Positions 52,630-61,094 of a DNA stretch of 62,000 nucleotides are shown one piece after another (positions within the stretch are counted from its first letter, which is position 1; every line of letters begins with the position of its first letter). The stretch covers positions 1,987,750 to 2,049,749 of the forward strand of contig RPFO01000078.1 of assembly GCA_009746045.1 (NCBI GenBank), given 5' to 3'. The position numbers and the translations under genes were made by a program. The notes under the pieces are model-generated. The model did no database searches. It worked only from the letters and a program-made list of their open reading frames with translations, and had not been told where the DNA came from. This DNA comes from Mesostigma viride (lineage: Eukaryota > Streptophyta > Mesostigmatophyceae > Mesostigmatales > Mesostigmataceae).

Positions 52630-54528
52630 ATGTCCAGCATTGAAAACTCGATCATTGTGCTGCTTGACTTGATCGATCAGGCCATGTCTAAGCCCGAGAC
52701 GACTGAAGAGGAACGCGAGTCCAAACGCAAACTGCTGACCGCGTTGCTAACTTTGTTGCGCGTGCTTCGTTGGGGTTACCAGGAGCCGCGCGCGCGCTCA
52801 GGGTCTTCTGGCACGTTCCGTGAGGTGTATGGCAGCGGAAACGGCGGTCATCCTAGCACCGACTTCCTTGATGACGATTATTTTTTCAAACCGCCACCCG
52901 TTACGGGTTCGGGCGTCTCAAAGCGCGTAAACAAAGCTGACAATGTCGGAGGAAAGGTCGGTGAGGTCAAACTCGACAGCAACCCGGGGATTGCCGAGCG
53001 TCTACTAGACTCTGGACGAAGCGCGTGGTACTGGCTTCAAAAGAAAATCACAGACTGGTCGAGCGGCAATTCAGGCGCAGGCACTAACGCAGGGGGCGGT
53101 GGGGGCAAACAGCCAGACGGCGGCGGCGGGGTCAAACAGCCAGACGGCGGCGGCGGGGTCAAACAGCCAGACGGCGGCGTCGGGGTCAAACAGGAAGGGG
53201 GCAGGGGTCAAACTAACGCAGGGGGCGGTGGGGGCAAACAGCCAGACGGCGGCGACGGGGTCAAAAAGCCAGACGGCGGCGGCGGGGTCATAAAGCCAGA
53301 CGGCGGCGACGGGGTCAAACAGGACGGGGTCGGCGATGGCACTAACGCAGGTAACACAAACGGCGCACAGCGAGACGACGACGATTGGGTAGGGGACGGT
53401 GAGTACAACTATACGAACTGGGAAGAGGATGACTGGGGCACAGGTGGGGCAACCGACGACAACAAACAATCATCGATCGAAACGCAGACCTGGTACGACT
53501 TAATAATAGACAAGGAAGGTGTGCGACATGCCGAAAAGCACGCGGTCGATTGCGGAAGCGATAACAACAACTGCTTTTACAAAAGCGTGTTGCACAGTTT
53601 AGATCCCTCAAAGCACCCACTTAACAGCGATCTGTCCGATAGCGCGAACGATTTGCGGCTCAAGTCGCTAGAATTACTACAAGGTGACAAAGATCTGCTA
53701 GCATCCGCAATCGAAATCCAAACAGCTTTATCTGGGCGTAACATCGATAAGGAAAAATATTTAGCACTACATGCCGGGAGCTATGAAAAAGATGGCACAG
53801 CACTCACTGCCGAGATGGCTGATCATCCAAATGTGGTGGCGGTGGCACGACATTTAAAGCGTCCCATACACATTTACACAAAGGGCACAGATAATGTCAT
53901 ACGCATTGGTAATGACCTTGGAAACGGCAAACCCATTCGCCTTTTATTTGATAAGGGTACAAATGACAACGGTCACTACATGGCGGTAGTAGAAAAAACG
54001 ACCGAGGGCACAGACAACGGGACACAAACAGCAGCGTCTTTACATCCGACAGACGAAGGAGAATACGACCCCGACGCGTACAACGGCACTTTTGATCAAA
54101 GAAGTGTCAAACAGGTAGTGTACGCAAACCCAAACGCACAAACAACACTCGGTCTGTTACGTCATACTCACACAATACCCGATCAGATTTGCAATGGTGA
54201 TCCCAATTGCCATAAGGGATTTCTGTACAAGAAACGACATAAGGCCAATTATAGAGAAGCGTTTCAGGCGATGGAAAAAAAACATTACGAAGACAAAGAC
54301 AAACAACACTTTAAACTGATCGGATATCTGACGTTCCCAAAAAAAGACAACGTGATCATGGGAATGATCTCTGCCAGAAAAAAAGACGCTCCTGCTGGCT
54401 TGCCAAAATTTTTATATACAAGACTCCCTACACCGCACATAACGCGGAATCAACAGTTCTTTACTACAGCAGGGTCGTCCTTCTCGTCGTTGCCGAACTT
54501 CCCATACATATTCAGCGCCCACTACTGA
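52630..54528 (+). CDS. OTU-like cysteine protease with repeat-rich linker
   Basis: 632 residues from the ATG at 52630. After a helical N-terminus and a long glycine-rich linker of GGGGVKQPD-type repeats, an OTU-like domain begins near 300: the catalytic cysteine would be C315 in DNNNCFYKS, and the histidine H449 in NGHYMAVV. The usual D-x-x-C is replaced by D-x3-C with N at -3. OTU proteases remove ubiquitin. The domain may be a deubiquitinase or an inactive derivative. The C-terminal 100 residues are lysine- and asparagine-rich. The gene converges with the next by 7 bases. Confidence 0.75.
   Translation: MSSIENSIIVLLDLIDQAMSKPETTEEERESKRKLLTALLTLLRVLRWGYQEPRARSGSSGTFREVYGSGNGGHPSTDFLDDDYFFKPPPVTGSGVSKRVNKADNVGGKVGEVKLDSNPGIAERLLDSGRSAWYWLQKKITDWSSGNSGAGTNAGGGGGKQPDGGGGVKQPDGGGGVKQPDGGVGVKQEGGRGQTNAGGGGGKQPDGGDGVKKPDGGGGVIKPDGGDGVKQDGVGDGTNAGNTNGAQRDDDDWVGDGEYNYTNWEEDDWGTGGATDDNKQSSIETQTWYDLIIDKEGVRHAEKHAVDCGSDNNNCFYKSVLHSLDPSKHPLNSDLSDSANDLRLKSLELLQGDKDLLASAIEIQTALSGRNIDKEKYLALHAGSYEKDGTALTAEMADHPNVVAVARHLKRPIHIYTKGTDNVIRIGNDLGNGKPIRLLFDKGTNDNGHYMAVVEKTTEGTDNGTQTAASLHPTDEGEYDPDAYNGTFDQRSVKQVVYANPNAQTTLGLLRHTHTIPDQICNGDPNCHKGFLYKKRHKANYREAFQAMEKKHYEDKDKQHFKLIGYLTFPKKDNVIMGMISARKKDAPAGLPKFLYTRLPTPHITRNQQFFTTAGSSFSSLPNFPYIFSAHY
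53083..53345 (+). repeat. Two-tier in-frame tandem repeat (27 bp within 129 bp)
   Basis: Within the OTU gene a 27-base unit (CAAACAGCCAGACGGCGGCGGCGGG-like) repeats from 53106, 53133, 53160 and 53187. The block from ACTAACGCAGGGGGCGGTGG recurs at 53083 and 53212, 129 bases apart, and ACTAACGCAGG again at 53341. The unit is a multiple of three, so it lengthens a GGGGVKQPD linker by nine residues per copy. Near-identity implies recent expansion or homogenisation. Confidence 0.85.
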
Positions 54529-55754
54529 AATACGTAAAGAACGTTAAGAGCGCGCGCTACCGGCGGCATGTAGGAGAAGGTCTGGAGAGTGCCCCTTACT
54601 CGGTCCTTGTACGCCGCTCCGTCCTCGCCGTTCAACTTGTGTCGCAATGACTCGAGCAGCGCGCACACACCCGGCGGCAACTGGAGAGAAAGAGTGTCAA
54701 GCACGTTCCATACCGCATGCTGCAGGGCGTCCGTCGCTTGCTGGCATGGCACAATCGACTTGAACTCTGCCATCCTGGCGCGCATGGAATCCAGCTCTTT
54801 CTTGAGTCTCGCACACGTGTCGTTTTTGGCCGCCAGTTCCGCCTTCAGTATGACATTCTCGGTGCGGGTATCGAGCTTTGGAATTTCCGACTCGGCGACA
54901 ATGTGAGGATTCAACACCCATGACGGGGTGCGCGTCAACGGAAGCGGTGTCTGGGACAGTTTGTCAAGAATGAAACGGGCGTCAGGGTACTCCACATCAG
55001 CCCTGTCCATTTTCCTTGTCAGCGCGTAGAACTCGCGCCTGGACGTGCCAGAGTCATCATCAAAAGTGCGCAGGACACGGGCATAGTTATCTAGCACATC
55101 CTCGCACCAGGCGATTGTGAAGTGGACCTGCACGCGCCGCCTTCTCACCTCACGCGACAGCACGTCTTCGTCCAGATCCGAACGCTGGGCCATGACAATC
55201 ACGTCGGACCGCACGACGGTGTCTTGAGCCCCAAGAAGAGACAGCAGGCGATTCGAAATAGCCACGCGCTTATCTATGCCGTCCGGATCGCACGGAATGG
55301 ACAGGATGAAAGGCTTCACGAGCTGCAAGGAGATGTGCAGGCCCCCGTCTGATGCGTTGAAATTGTAGCAGATACCACCGGAAGGCGTATTCGGACAGAT
55401 TTTCTTGTCGAATTTCCATTTACCGTGGATAGACTCGGTGATATACATCCCGATGTCCTTGACGCGGTACACTACTGTCTTGTTATCGACGACTTTCGAG
55501 CGGATGAAAGGCCTGATGGGCCCCAAAGGCTGCTCAAAATATTTATCTAGGTCCACTTCCACATCCGACGATTCTGGGAGGCTGACGTTTCCCTTGTTAA
55601 AAAGGGCAGCAAACCGATTGTGCTCTCTGGCCGCCATGACCGACACAGCGTGCGACACCTCTCGAGACAAATCATGGAAGTCATTTGTCCTCGGGACGTC
55701 ACCCACGACGTCCATCAAGTCCCACAAAAACAGACGCACGGTGGACGAGGTCAC
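54522..55754 (-). CDS. 410-residue protein with C-terminal coiled coil, unknown
   Basis: An alpha/beta N-terminal part (first 250 residues, including IRSKVVDNKTVVYRVKDIGM) and a helical C-terminal portion with a coiled coil near 300-340 (ELAAKNDTCARLKKELDSMR). No conserved motif was recognised. It overlaps the OTU gene by 7 bases, convergent. Its start at 55754 is the first in-frame ATG. Function unknown. Confidence 0.68.
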   Translation of the reverse strand: MTSSTVRLFLWDLMDVVGDVPRTNDFHDLSREVSHAVSVMAAREHNRFAALFNKGNVSLPESSDVEVDLDKYFEQPLGPIRPFIRSKVVDNKTVVYRVKDIGMYITESIHGKWKFDKKICPNTPSGGICYNFNASDGGLHISLQLVKPFILSIPCDPDGIDKRVAISNRLLSLLGAQDTVVRSDVIVMAQRSDLDEDVLSREVRRRRVQVHFTIAWCEDVLDNYARVLRTFDDDSGTSRREFYALTRKMDRADVEYPDARFILDKLSQTPLPLTRTPSWVLNPHIVAESEIPKLDTRTENVILKAELAAKNDTCARLKKELDSMRARMAEFKSIVPCQQATDALQHAVWNVLDTLSLQLPPGVCALLESLRHKLNGEDGAAYKDRVRGTLQTFSYMPPVARALNVLYVFQ

Positions 55755-55987
55755 GTGACGGTGGCAGTGCGTTTGAATTCAACAGGCACTGTGAGCAAGA
55801 ACGTTAGGCGTGGAAATGTGTACGGTACGGCGCGGCTCCACTTGATGGTTTAGTTGCGACGCTCGACACGCGGCAATAGAAGTCCGGGTACACCTGTCCA
55901 CTGTAGCTTTAGTCGATGTTCACGAGACCACAAGAATTTGGTGCGAGCGCGGTCGCGCCTCCCTATCGCTGTGATGAAACCACTTCC

Positions 55988-56992
55988 ATGGGCAATAAAA
56001 ACAGTCTGCTGGCTCAGTACAAAAAACTAAAGCCAGAGGAGCAACGGGATCTTTTCGACCGGTTGCTTTTGGGTACAATACCGATTTCAGATGACTCTAT
56101 CAGGCTTTACAGGCGTTTTCGCGAGTCTGTGCGTGAAAGCGAAGTCGACAGAGATGAGGCGAAGAAGATATTTCGCAAACTGGCGGTTCTCATCCATCCA
56201 GATAAATTCAATCACGAGTCTGCCGGGGGAATTTTTACAACGATGTCCTCAAGCTTCGAAAAAATAGATGCGTGCTGCGAGCCGCTGTATTCGTTCACCT
56301 CGCGCGACAGTCCGCACGCGTTTTTCTGTAAAGCCGGCGACGATTGGGAAACCATGTGGAACAGGACCATACGCGTATGCGAATCGGAGACAGAGGACGA
56401 CCTTTCTGCTGAGGATCTGGCTGAGTTCATAATTTCTGAGGCATGCAAATTGGCATGCAATGATGAGGTCAGGGACAACGAGTACGATATTGGTAAAGGA
56501 GTCGAGGGGTATTTTGATGCACTGAATCCCAGCGACGCTGCCCGAGCTATTGCAATTGCATCTGTGCTGCGAGACAAAATACGCAGGCGCAAACACGGCG
56601 AGTGCCCTTTTCAGGTTGTCAACGAGACAATCGCTGTTCTTCGACCCACCTGCCTGCAGGCGCGTAGACGCGAGGCGTCGTCTGGGTTCTCTTTGCACGA
56701 CTTCTACGAAGACTTCCCGTCGTTCCGCCCCAAATGGTGGAAGCAAAACTCAGACGCGACAAAGACAACGGGTGAGAAGGCGCGAACGCACTCGTTTGCT
56801 GAATGGATGGACGGGAAGAAGCGCGCCGAGCGCGAGACGGCGTCGCGTGAAGAACCACCGACACGTAAGAAGGGGCGTCTGCGCAAGTGCGTGATCAACG
56901 ACGACGCGATCCCTGCAGATGCTGCGACGCGGCCAAAGGTCAACGACCAGTTCAAGCCTGGAGACATCCGAAGATACTTCTGTCGTGTATGA
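55988..56992 (+). CDS. J-domain protein, candidate N-myristoylated
   Basis: 334 residues from the ATG at 55988 (the earlier frame start at 55916 was discarded). N-terminus MGNKNSLL fits the N-myristoylation consensus (Gly2, Ser6). Residues about 55-85 hold a J-domain-like helix II-loop-III with the HPD motif at 70-72 (IHPDKF). J-domains stimulate Hsp70 ATPase activity. The rest is mixed, with a basic C-terminus (PPTRKKGRLRK). It may recruit a host Hsp70 to a membrane during assembly, which is an inference from the two motifs. Confidence 0.72.
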   Translation: MGNKNSLLAQYKKLKPEEQRDLFDRLLLGTIPISDDSIRLYRRFRESVRESEVDRDEAKKIFRKLAVLIHPDKFNHESAGGIFTTMSSSFEKIDACCEPLYSFTSRDSPHAFFCKAGDDWETMWNRTIRVCESETEDDLSAEDLAEFIISEACKLACNDEVRDNEYDIGKGVEGYFDALNPSDAARAIAIASVLRDKIRRRKHGECPFQVVNETIAVLRPTCLQARRREASSGFSLHDFYEDFPSFRPKWWKQNSDATKTTGEKARTHSFAEWMDGKKRAERETASREEPPTRKKGRLRKCVINDDAIPADAATRPKVNDQFKPGDIRRYFCRV

Positions 56993-57028
56993 GTCCTCTG
57001 TCAATGACTTGGACAAACAGTTTTTGTT

Positions 57029-57450
57029 TCACTCATTAGCCGACTGAAAACAGCAAAAATAGCGAGAGGTTTTCCACCAAGGGTCGGAAATTGGTAAAAC
57101 CATTCCCTTGTGAACTGTCACTCTGATGCGCTGACTCTTGCACACAAAGCGAACGAAATGCAGGTATGAGGGGGGAATGTTTGTAGAGGCGCTACCCCTG
57201 AACAAGTGCAGCTCCAATGTGTATCCCGGGTACTCTACATTGTAAGAAGCAAGCTCTGCCACCCCCTGTTCCCACTTGGTCCACTCTTTCACCACAATGA
57301 CCCTGCGGTGCTTGTCGTCCAGCAGGAACGAGCCTTTAATGCCCCCCCTCTTCCCACGACCGCCTCTCTCCTGCCCCCGACCTCCTTCCTGTACGACGAC
57401 TGCGCGCTGTTCAGCTCTTCTAGTTCCAGGTCGAGCACTTCTTGAGACAT
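57029..57450 (-). pseudogene. Frame-disrupted relative of the PD-(D/E)XK domain, apparently catalytically degenerate
   Basis: From the ATG at 57450 an acidic helix leads to a seven-C run at 57342-57348 (plus strand). After it this frame becomes unlikely and soon stops, while the adjacent frame continues with a domain like the C-terminal half of the 1176-1916 protein and includes the YPGYTLELHLF motif. Where that protein has D162, E173-V-K175 and Q186, this one shows a changed GIKGSF loop, VVK and AE, so catalytic residues appear to be lost. One extra base in the C run would restore the frame. It may be an artefact or real decay. Confidence 0.6.
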
Positions 57451-57561
57451 GTATAACAACAGATTTACATATTTACCACCCTGTCAATGGATGGACAGCG
57501 GAGTTTTTGATTTACATGTTCAATTGTCAATTATTAAACTTTATTACAATGTGTATTGGTC

Positions 57562-58254
57562 TCAGTTCTCGTCGCTGTTTGCGTCCGTGTCACGCTCAAT
57601 AAACGAGTACCCATTTGGAATGCGGTTGTTCGGGAAAAACTGCACCATCTTGACAACAGGACTGCATCCAAATTGCTTGTCCATAAACCACAGCCTGGGC
57701 ACTTCCAGGATGACCTGCACATCCATGCCCTTCTCAATGTCCTCCATCTTGGCCGGTTCCTTGTTTTCATCAAAAAACTGGCAGTCAGGCTTGTCACCCC
57801 TGAACGGAATCGAACACTTTAACGTGGGGGGGTACGTCTCCTTTTTTGAAGTCTTGACCGCCGACGTGTAAAGCTCGTTAACCACGTCGTAGCTGATCTT
57901 CTTATTGAACCATGTCACACTCTTTTCAAATGAAGTGTCTTTGTTTCGCTCATCAAACTCGGTCCACTTTGCGTAGAAGATGCCGATATCAGTGTCCTTG
58001 CTGAGATAGTCATCAAAACTCAGGTCGAGAGAATACTTTGGGGGCTGCGTGTTGCGGCCTTGCGCCTTTCCATCGAAGCAACTGACCCCAAACGGCACTC
58101 GCATGCGCGGGGTCTGGATGCGAATGGGCACTTCCTTTCCGTCCTTGTCATAGTTAAGGTACACTGACAGCCCGCCCGTTGTGCTCCTCTTCGGGTCGCG
58201 GTACACGACGTTCTTGGGGTCAAAGTCATCAAAGAGGACAATAGTGGACGCCAT
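57562..58254 (-). CDS. DUF5871-like conserved giant-virus protein
   Basis: 230 residues from the ATG at 58254. Motifs in order: GGLSVYLNYD, IQTPRMRVPFGVSC, KYSLDLSFDDY, WFNKKISYDVVNELYTSAVK and RLWFMDKQFGCSPVVKMVQF. This matches the DUF5871 family, conserved in many NCLDVs and possibly an OB-fold single-strand binding protein. That functional suggestion is tentative. It is located close to an HNH-like nuclease and the VLTF2-like gene, in keeping with a replication and expression block. Confidence 0.8.
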   Translation of the reverse strand: MASTIVLFDDFDPKNVVYRDPKRSTTGGLSVYLNYDKDGKEVPIRIQTPRMRVPFGVSCFDGKAQGRNTQPPKYSLDLSFDDYLSKDTDIGIFYAKWTEFDERNKDTSFEKSVTWFNKKISYDVVNELYTSAVKTSKKETYPPTLKCSIPFRGDKPDCQFFDENKEPAKMEDIEKGMDVQVILEVPRLWFMDKQFGCSPVVKMVQFFPNNRIPNGYSFIERDTDANSDEN

Positions 58255-58352
58255 TTGCAGCGGACGTTTTGTGGACGCAGTGGACAAAACACGGTCACGG
58301 TTCGCACAAGCGAGAGTGCGCGAGCTGCAACGGTCAAGGCACCAGAGCAAAT

Positions 58353-58925
58353 TTATACCTGGTCTGACCACCGCGCCTCTTTCGCTACGGGCAGATCGTC
58401 ATCCTCGTCAACGTCATCCGTCTCCGTCTCCGTAGAGACGTGTCGCTCGACTGCGTCTGCCTTGACAGCCGCCGCGTTATCCGTCACCAGCTTGCAGTAC
58501 TCTACAAAAACGGTGAGAGGCAGCGACCCCTTCATGTCGTGCACAAAGCTGCAGACAAGGCGCACGTTCTGCGCGCAAAAACCGAGCGAAGGGTCAATCA
58601 GATCCATGGCTGCCGAGCAAGGCATCCTTCTGCCCTGTTTATCGTACTCGTGGATCATACTGATACCTGTTATTGCGCACTTCCCGTTCTGATCGTCCCA
58701 CTTTTGAATGAGGTCAACGTCAATGACGCCCATACGATCGCGGCGTTTTGCACTCCTGGAAAAACGGTTTGCCTGGTGAAAGAAGTACCCATTCTTTGTG
58801 TTTCTGAACGCGCACACCGACTCTCTCCTGCACGTTCGGCACATGCCCGCATACCTGGTGTTCCTGCTGTCAAAGTCAGTTATCGACTTCTCTTGCTTAC
58901 ACGCGTTGCATGAGATTGCGTCCAT
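58353..58925 (-). CDS. HNH-like endonuclease with zinc-binding N-terminus
   Basis: 190 residues from the ATG at 58925 (an earlier ATG eight codons up is possible). Two CxxC pairs near the N-terminus (CNACKQ, CRTC) suggest a zinc site. The rest has KCAITGISM, then SAAMDLIDPSLGFCAQNVRL and VHDMKG, which matches the giant-virus HNH pattern (C-x-TG...DxID-x4-G-x4-NV-x-LV...N-x-MK), although a histidine usually expected in the first part was not identified. The tail is acidic. Free-standing HNH genes in viruses are often homing endonucleases. Confidence 0.62.
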   Translation of the reverse strand: MDAISCNACKQEKSITDFDSRNTRYAGMCRTCRRESVCAFRNTKNGYFFHQANRFSRSAKRRDRMGVIDVDLIQKWDDQNGKCAITGISMIHEYDKQGRRMPCSAAMDLIDPSLGFCAQNVRLVCSFVHDMKGSLPLTVFVEYCKLVTDNAAAVKADAVERHVSTETETDDVDEDDDLPVAKEARWSDQV

Positions 58926-58959
58926 GTCCACACAATCGCACGCAGACAATATGTGGTAA

Positions 58960-60111
58960 CTAGACGCACATGGAGGTTGCGCCAGTGGCGGTCTGCAGAA
59001 GATGGTTAAGCGCTTCTGTGTCAGCGTAGTCGTACAACAACGCGGTGGCAGTCTTCTTGCGTCGCGGGCGCTTTTTTGTCTTTGGCAATGGGTTTAGCAA
59101 TGCAGATTGCACGGCGTGCGCCAAATGGTCGTCATCGTCACTCCCAGGTTCTCCATTTGCGTACACGCGTGAGCGGTTGCTTTTAAGAAACGAGTGTACT
59201 CGTTTTGAACGCGTCGTGTGACGTCCACACACCGCACCAGTGCACACGCCGGCTCCCACAACAGATTGCCGGGTGCGGTGCCCGTCGTCAAGAAAGCGAA
59301 CCGCGTCCCTTCCTCCAACCGAGTTTTTTGCTTCGTCTACAGACGCGCTGTCTAGCATACCTCTTAACACACTTCCCAGGGCGTCATAATTCGTGTCGCC
59401 CATTGATGCTATCACATCCCACGCAGCAGGCGTGGTCAAAGCGGCATTGGCAAGCAATCTAATATTATCGCGCAGAACCTTTGCTTTGTGACCGCCGTCC
59501 ACGGACAGAAGATTCACCATCAGATGCAGCAACCCCAACAGGCACCGTTCGTCGCATCCCTCCACGGCGTTAACTTGTGTCCCGATTTCTTTCCACGGTA
59601 TCGCGTCAATAAGCCCGGGTGCGTCCCCGTGTTTTATAACACTCGATCGTTGCTCCGGTGTCATCATTGTGCCTATCACGACTGCTAGCGCCTCTCGCGA
59701 CAGACCGGACATATCTGCTGCAGGGCGTCCAGCCATTCGCGCGGCCGTGCACACCAAACGAGTTCGAGAGTCCGCGTTCTGCACAAGCTCTACAACTCCC
59801 AGCAGCCTTGTAAGGTTTTCCACTGCCTCGTCGGATATAATTGCGCACAGGTCCGACTTGGTCGCGGTGTCTAGAGATCTGCGATTTATGTCTTTATGGA
59901 TACGGGACGCGATCCTGATGGCCTGATCTCGCGTCAAGCACTTTGACACTCCCTTTGCGCACTCTGATCGCTGCCATGTGACCCTGTCCTCTTTTGGCAC
60001 TCCGTTAACGTGATAGTCTCGCAGGTACCCGCTAGTACCAGTGAGCGCTGGTGCTTCCGCCACAGACTTGTGTCTGTCATCCGCGGTTACTGCGGCGTCA
60101 TTACCTGCCAT
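58960..60111 (-). CDS. Hypothetical protein with helical repeats
   Basis: 383 residues from the ATG at 60111. The frame extends to 60399, but this would overlap the divergent gene at 60140. Mostly helical (residues 50-280, with LTRDQAIRIASRIHKDINRR and others), then a basic segment (LPKTKKRPRRKKTATALL) close to the C-terminus. Possibly a DNA- or nuclear-associated protein. No family was recognised. The start is 28 bases from the divergent gene start, with TATA-like sequence between. Confidence 0.68.
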   Translation of the reverse strand: MAGNDAAVTADDRHKSVAEAPALTGTSGYLRDYHVNGVPKEDRVTWQRSECAKGVSKCLTRDQAIRIASRIHKDINRRSLDTATKSDLCAIISDEAVENLTRLLGVVELVQNADSRTRLVCTAARMAGRPAADMSGLSREALAVVIGTMMTPEQRSSVIKHGDAPGLIDAIPWKEIGTQVNAVEGCDERCLLGLLHLMVNLLSVDGGHKAKVLRDNIRLLANAALTTPAAWDVIASMGDTNYDALGSVLRGMLDSASVDEAKNSVGGRDAVRFLDDGHRTRQSVVGAGVCTGAVCGRHTTRSKRVHSFLKSNRSRVYANGEPGSDDDDHLAHAVQSALLNPLPKTKKRPRRKKTATALLYDYADTEALNHLLQTATGATSMCV

Positions 60112-60139
60112 CGGTGTATATAAATAAAACACATTTTTT
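60112..60139. promoter_or_regulatory. 28-bp divergent promoter with TATATAAATA
   Basis: Between two divergent starts (60111 leftward, 60140 rightward) the sequence is A/T-rich with TATATAAATA at 60117-60126, then AAAACACATTTTTT. The tight spacing implies both genes are driven by this short stretch. Similar TATAAATA elements occur at 21559 and 30014. Confidence 0.5.
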
Positions 60140-60409
60140 ATGGATGTACTGTTCATACCGTGCGACAGTCTCGAGACCACCCGCGCCGTGGTGCCGCTTT
60201 CAGAATACGCACAGGTGTGCAGGATTGTTACCGGAAGCGCTATCAACTTGCCAACCGTGCATTGCGCATGTGGCGCAATTGCCGAGTTCGACCCGGCCGC
60301 AGAGTCGCGAGGCGAATCGATAAACGTGCTGGCATCGCATGCATTTAAACGAGCTATATATGGGGATGTGATCGTGACTTGCGCAGACGAGGCGCACATA
60401 TTGAGTTAA
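60140..60409 (+). CDS. Small protein, unknown
   Basis: 89 residues. Mixed alpha/beta with two central cysteines (VHCACGAIAEF). The start is the ATG at 60140. It overlaps the last four bases of the convergent VLTF2-like gene. There is no recognised domain. Balanced composition and the promoter-like stretch upstream support translation. Confidence 0.6.
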   Translation: MDVLFIPCDSLETTRAVVPLSEYAQVCRIVTGSAINLPTVHCACGAIAEFDPAAESRGESINVLASHAFKRAIYGDVIVTCADEAHILS

Positions 60410-61089
60410 TGTTTTTTGGTTATATTGACAAACTTATCCAGTGAACACCCCTTGCTGACCATCGGTTTGGCTCTCTTTAGAGTCAGTGAGTTATCCTTCC
60501 ATGGCCTCTTCCCGCTAGTATCGTTGGCTGGGTTCTTGGCCTCTTTTTCATTCGCATCGCGGGTCGCACCTACAGACGCGACAAAATCGTTCTGGTGCAC
60601 AAACTCCAGCATAAATGGCGGCTCTTTGACCATGTGCACTCGCGCCGCCGATTCCGCCCTGAAGGTGTCTATGTCCATGTACCCGCCAAACATCTTCAGA
60701 CACGTTCTCGGCGGCGCCGCGACCACGCCTGGAAACGGCACGCCTTTTCGCATTGCGTACCATAACTTCTGTGTCATCGAAAAGAGGAGGTGGTTGATAA
60801 CGTCCTTGTTAGACCCTCCCTCTCTGGAGTTGTACGCCTTCGCACAGTTAAACGAGCAGAAGCACCCCTTTACGACAAACTTGCGCTTGGCATTGTACGA
60901 CACCGGCAGCGGACAGGGCACCGTGTCGAAGTTGTGGCAACACCACCAGCATGCCACGTCAGTCTTATTGGGCCACGTCCCCGTACGAGTGTCGACAAGT
61001 TTCAAGAGCGGTTTTCCCGAACATGGTACGACGCGCGCTGGGATGACATCGTCGCATTCGCTGTCGGACGAGAAGGACGCGTCGTCCAT
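60406..61089 (-). CDS. VLTF2-like (poxvirus A1-type) late transcription factor
   Basis: 227 residues. The key segment WPNKTDVACWWCCHNFDTVP and the following FVVKGCFCSFNCAKAYN give the W-x2-(K/D)-T-(D/x)-x2-CWWCCH...GxFCSxNCAxAY pattern of the NCLDV VLTF2 zinc domain. The C-terminus is lysine-rich (KRPWKDNSLTLKRAKP). By family knowledge this factor acts with VLTF3 in late transcription. Its presence with VLTF3 indicates that both late-factor genes are kept in this genome. Full length for the family. Confidence 0.88.
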   Translation of the reverse strand: MDDASFSSDSECDDVIPARVVPCSGKPLLKLVDTRTGTWPNKTDVACWWCCHNFDTVPCPLPVSYNAKRKFVVKGCFCSFNCAKAYNSREGGSNKDVINHLLFSMTQKLWYAMRKGVPFPGVVAAPPRTCLKMFGGYMDIDTFRAESAARVHMVKEPPFMLEFVHQNDFVASVGATRDANEKEAKNPANDTSGKRPWKDNSLTLKRAKPMVSKGCSLDKFVNITKKH

Positions 61090-61094
61090 GGCAG

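Noticed and set aside
53071-53469. 132-residue leftward frame over the GGGG-linker repeats
   Set aside because: Valine/cysteine/alanine-repeat antisense of the 27-bp array.
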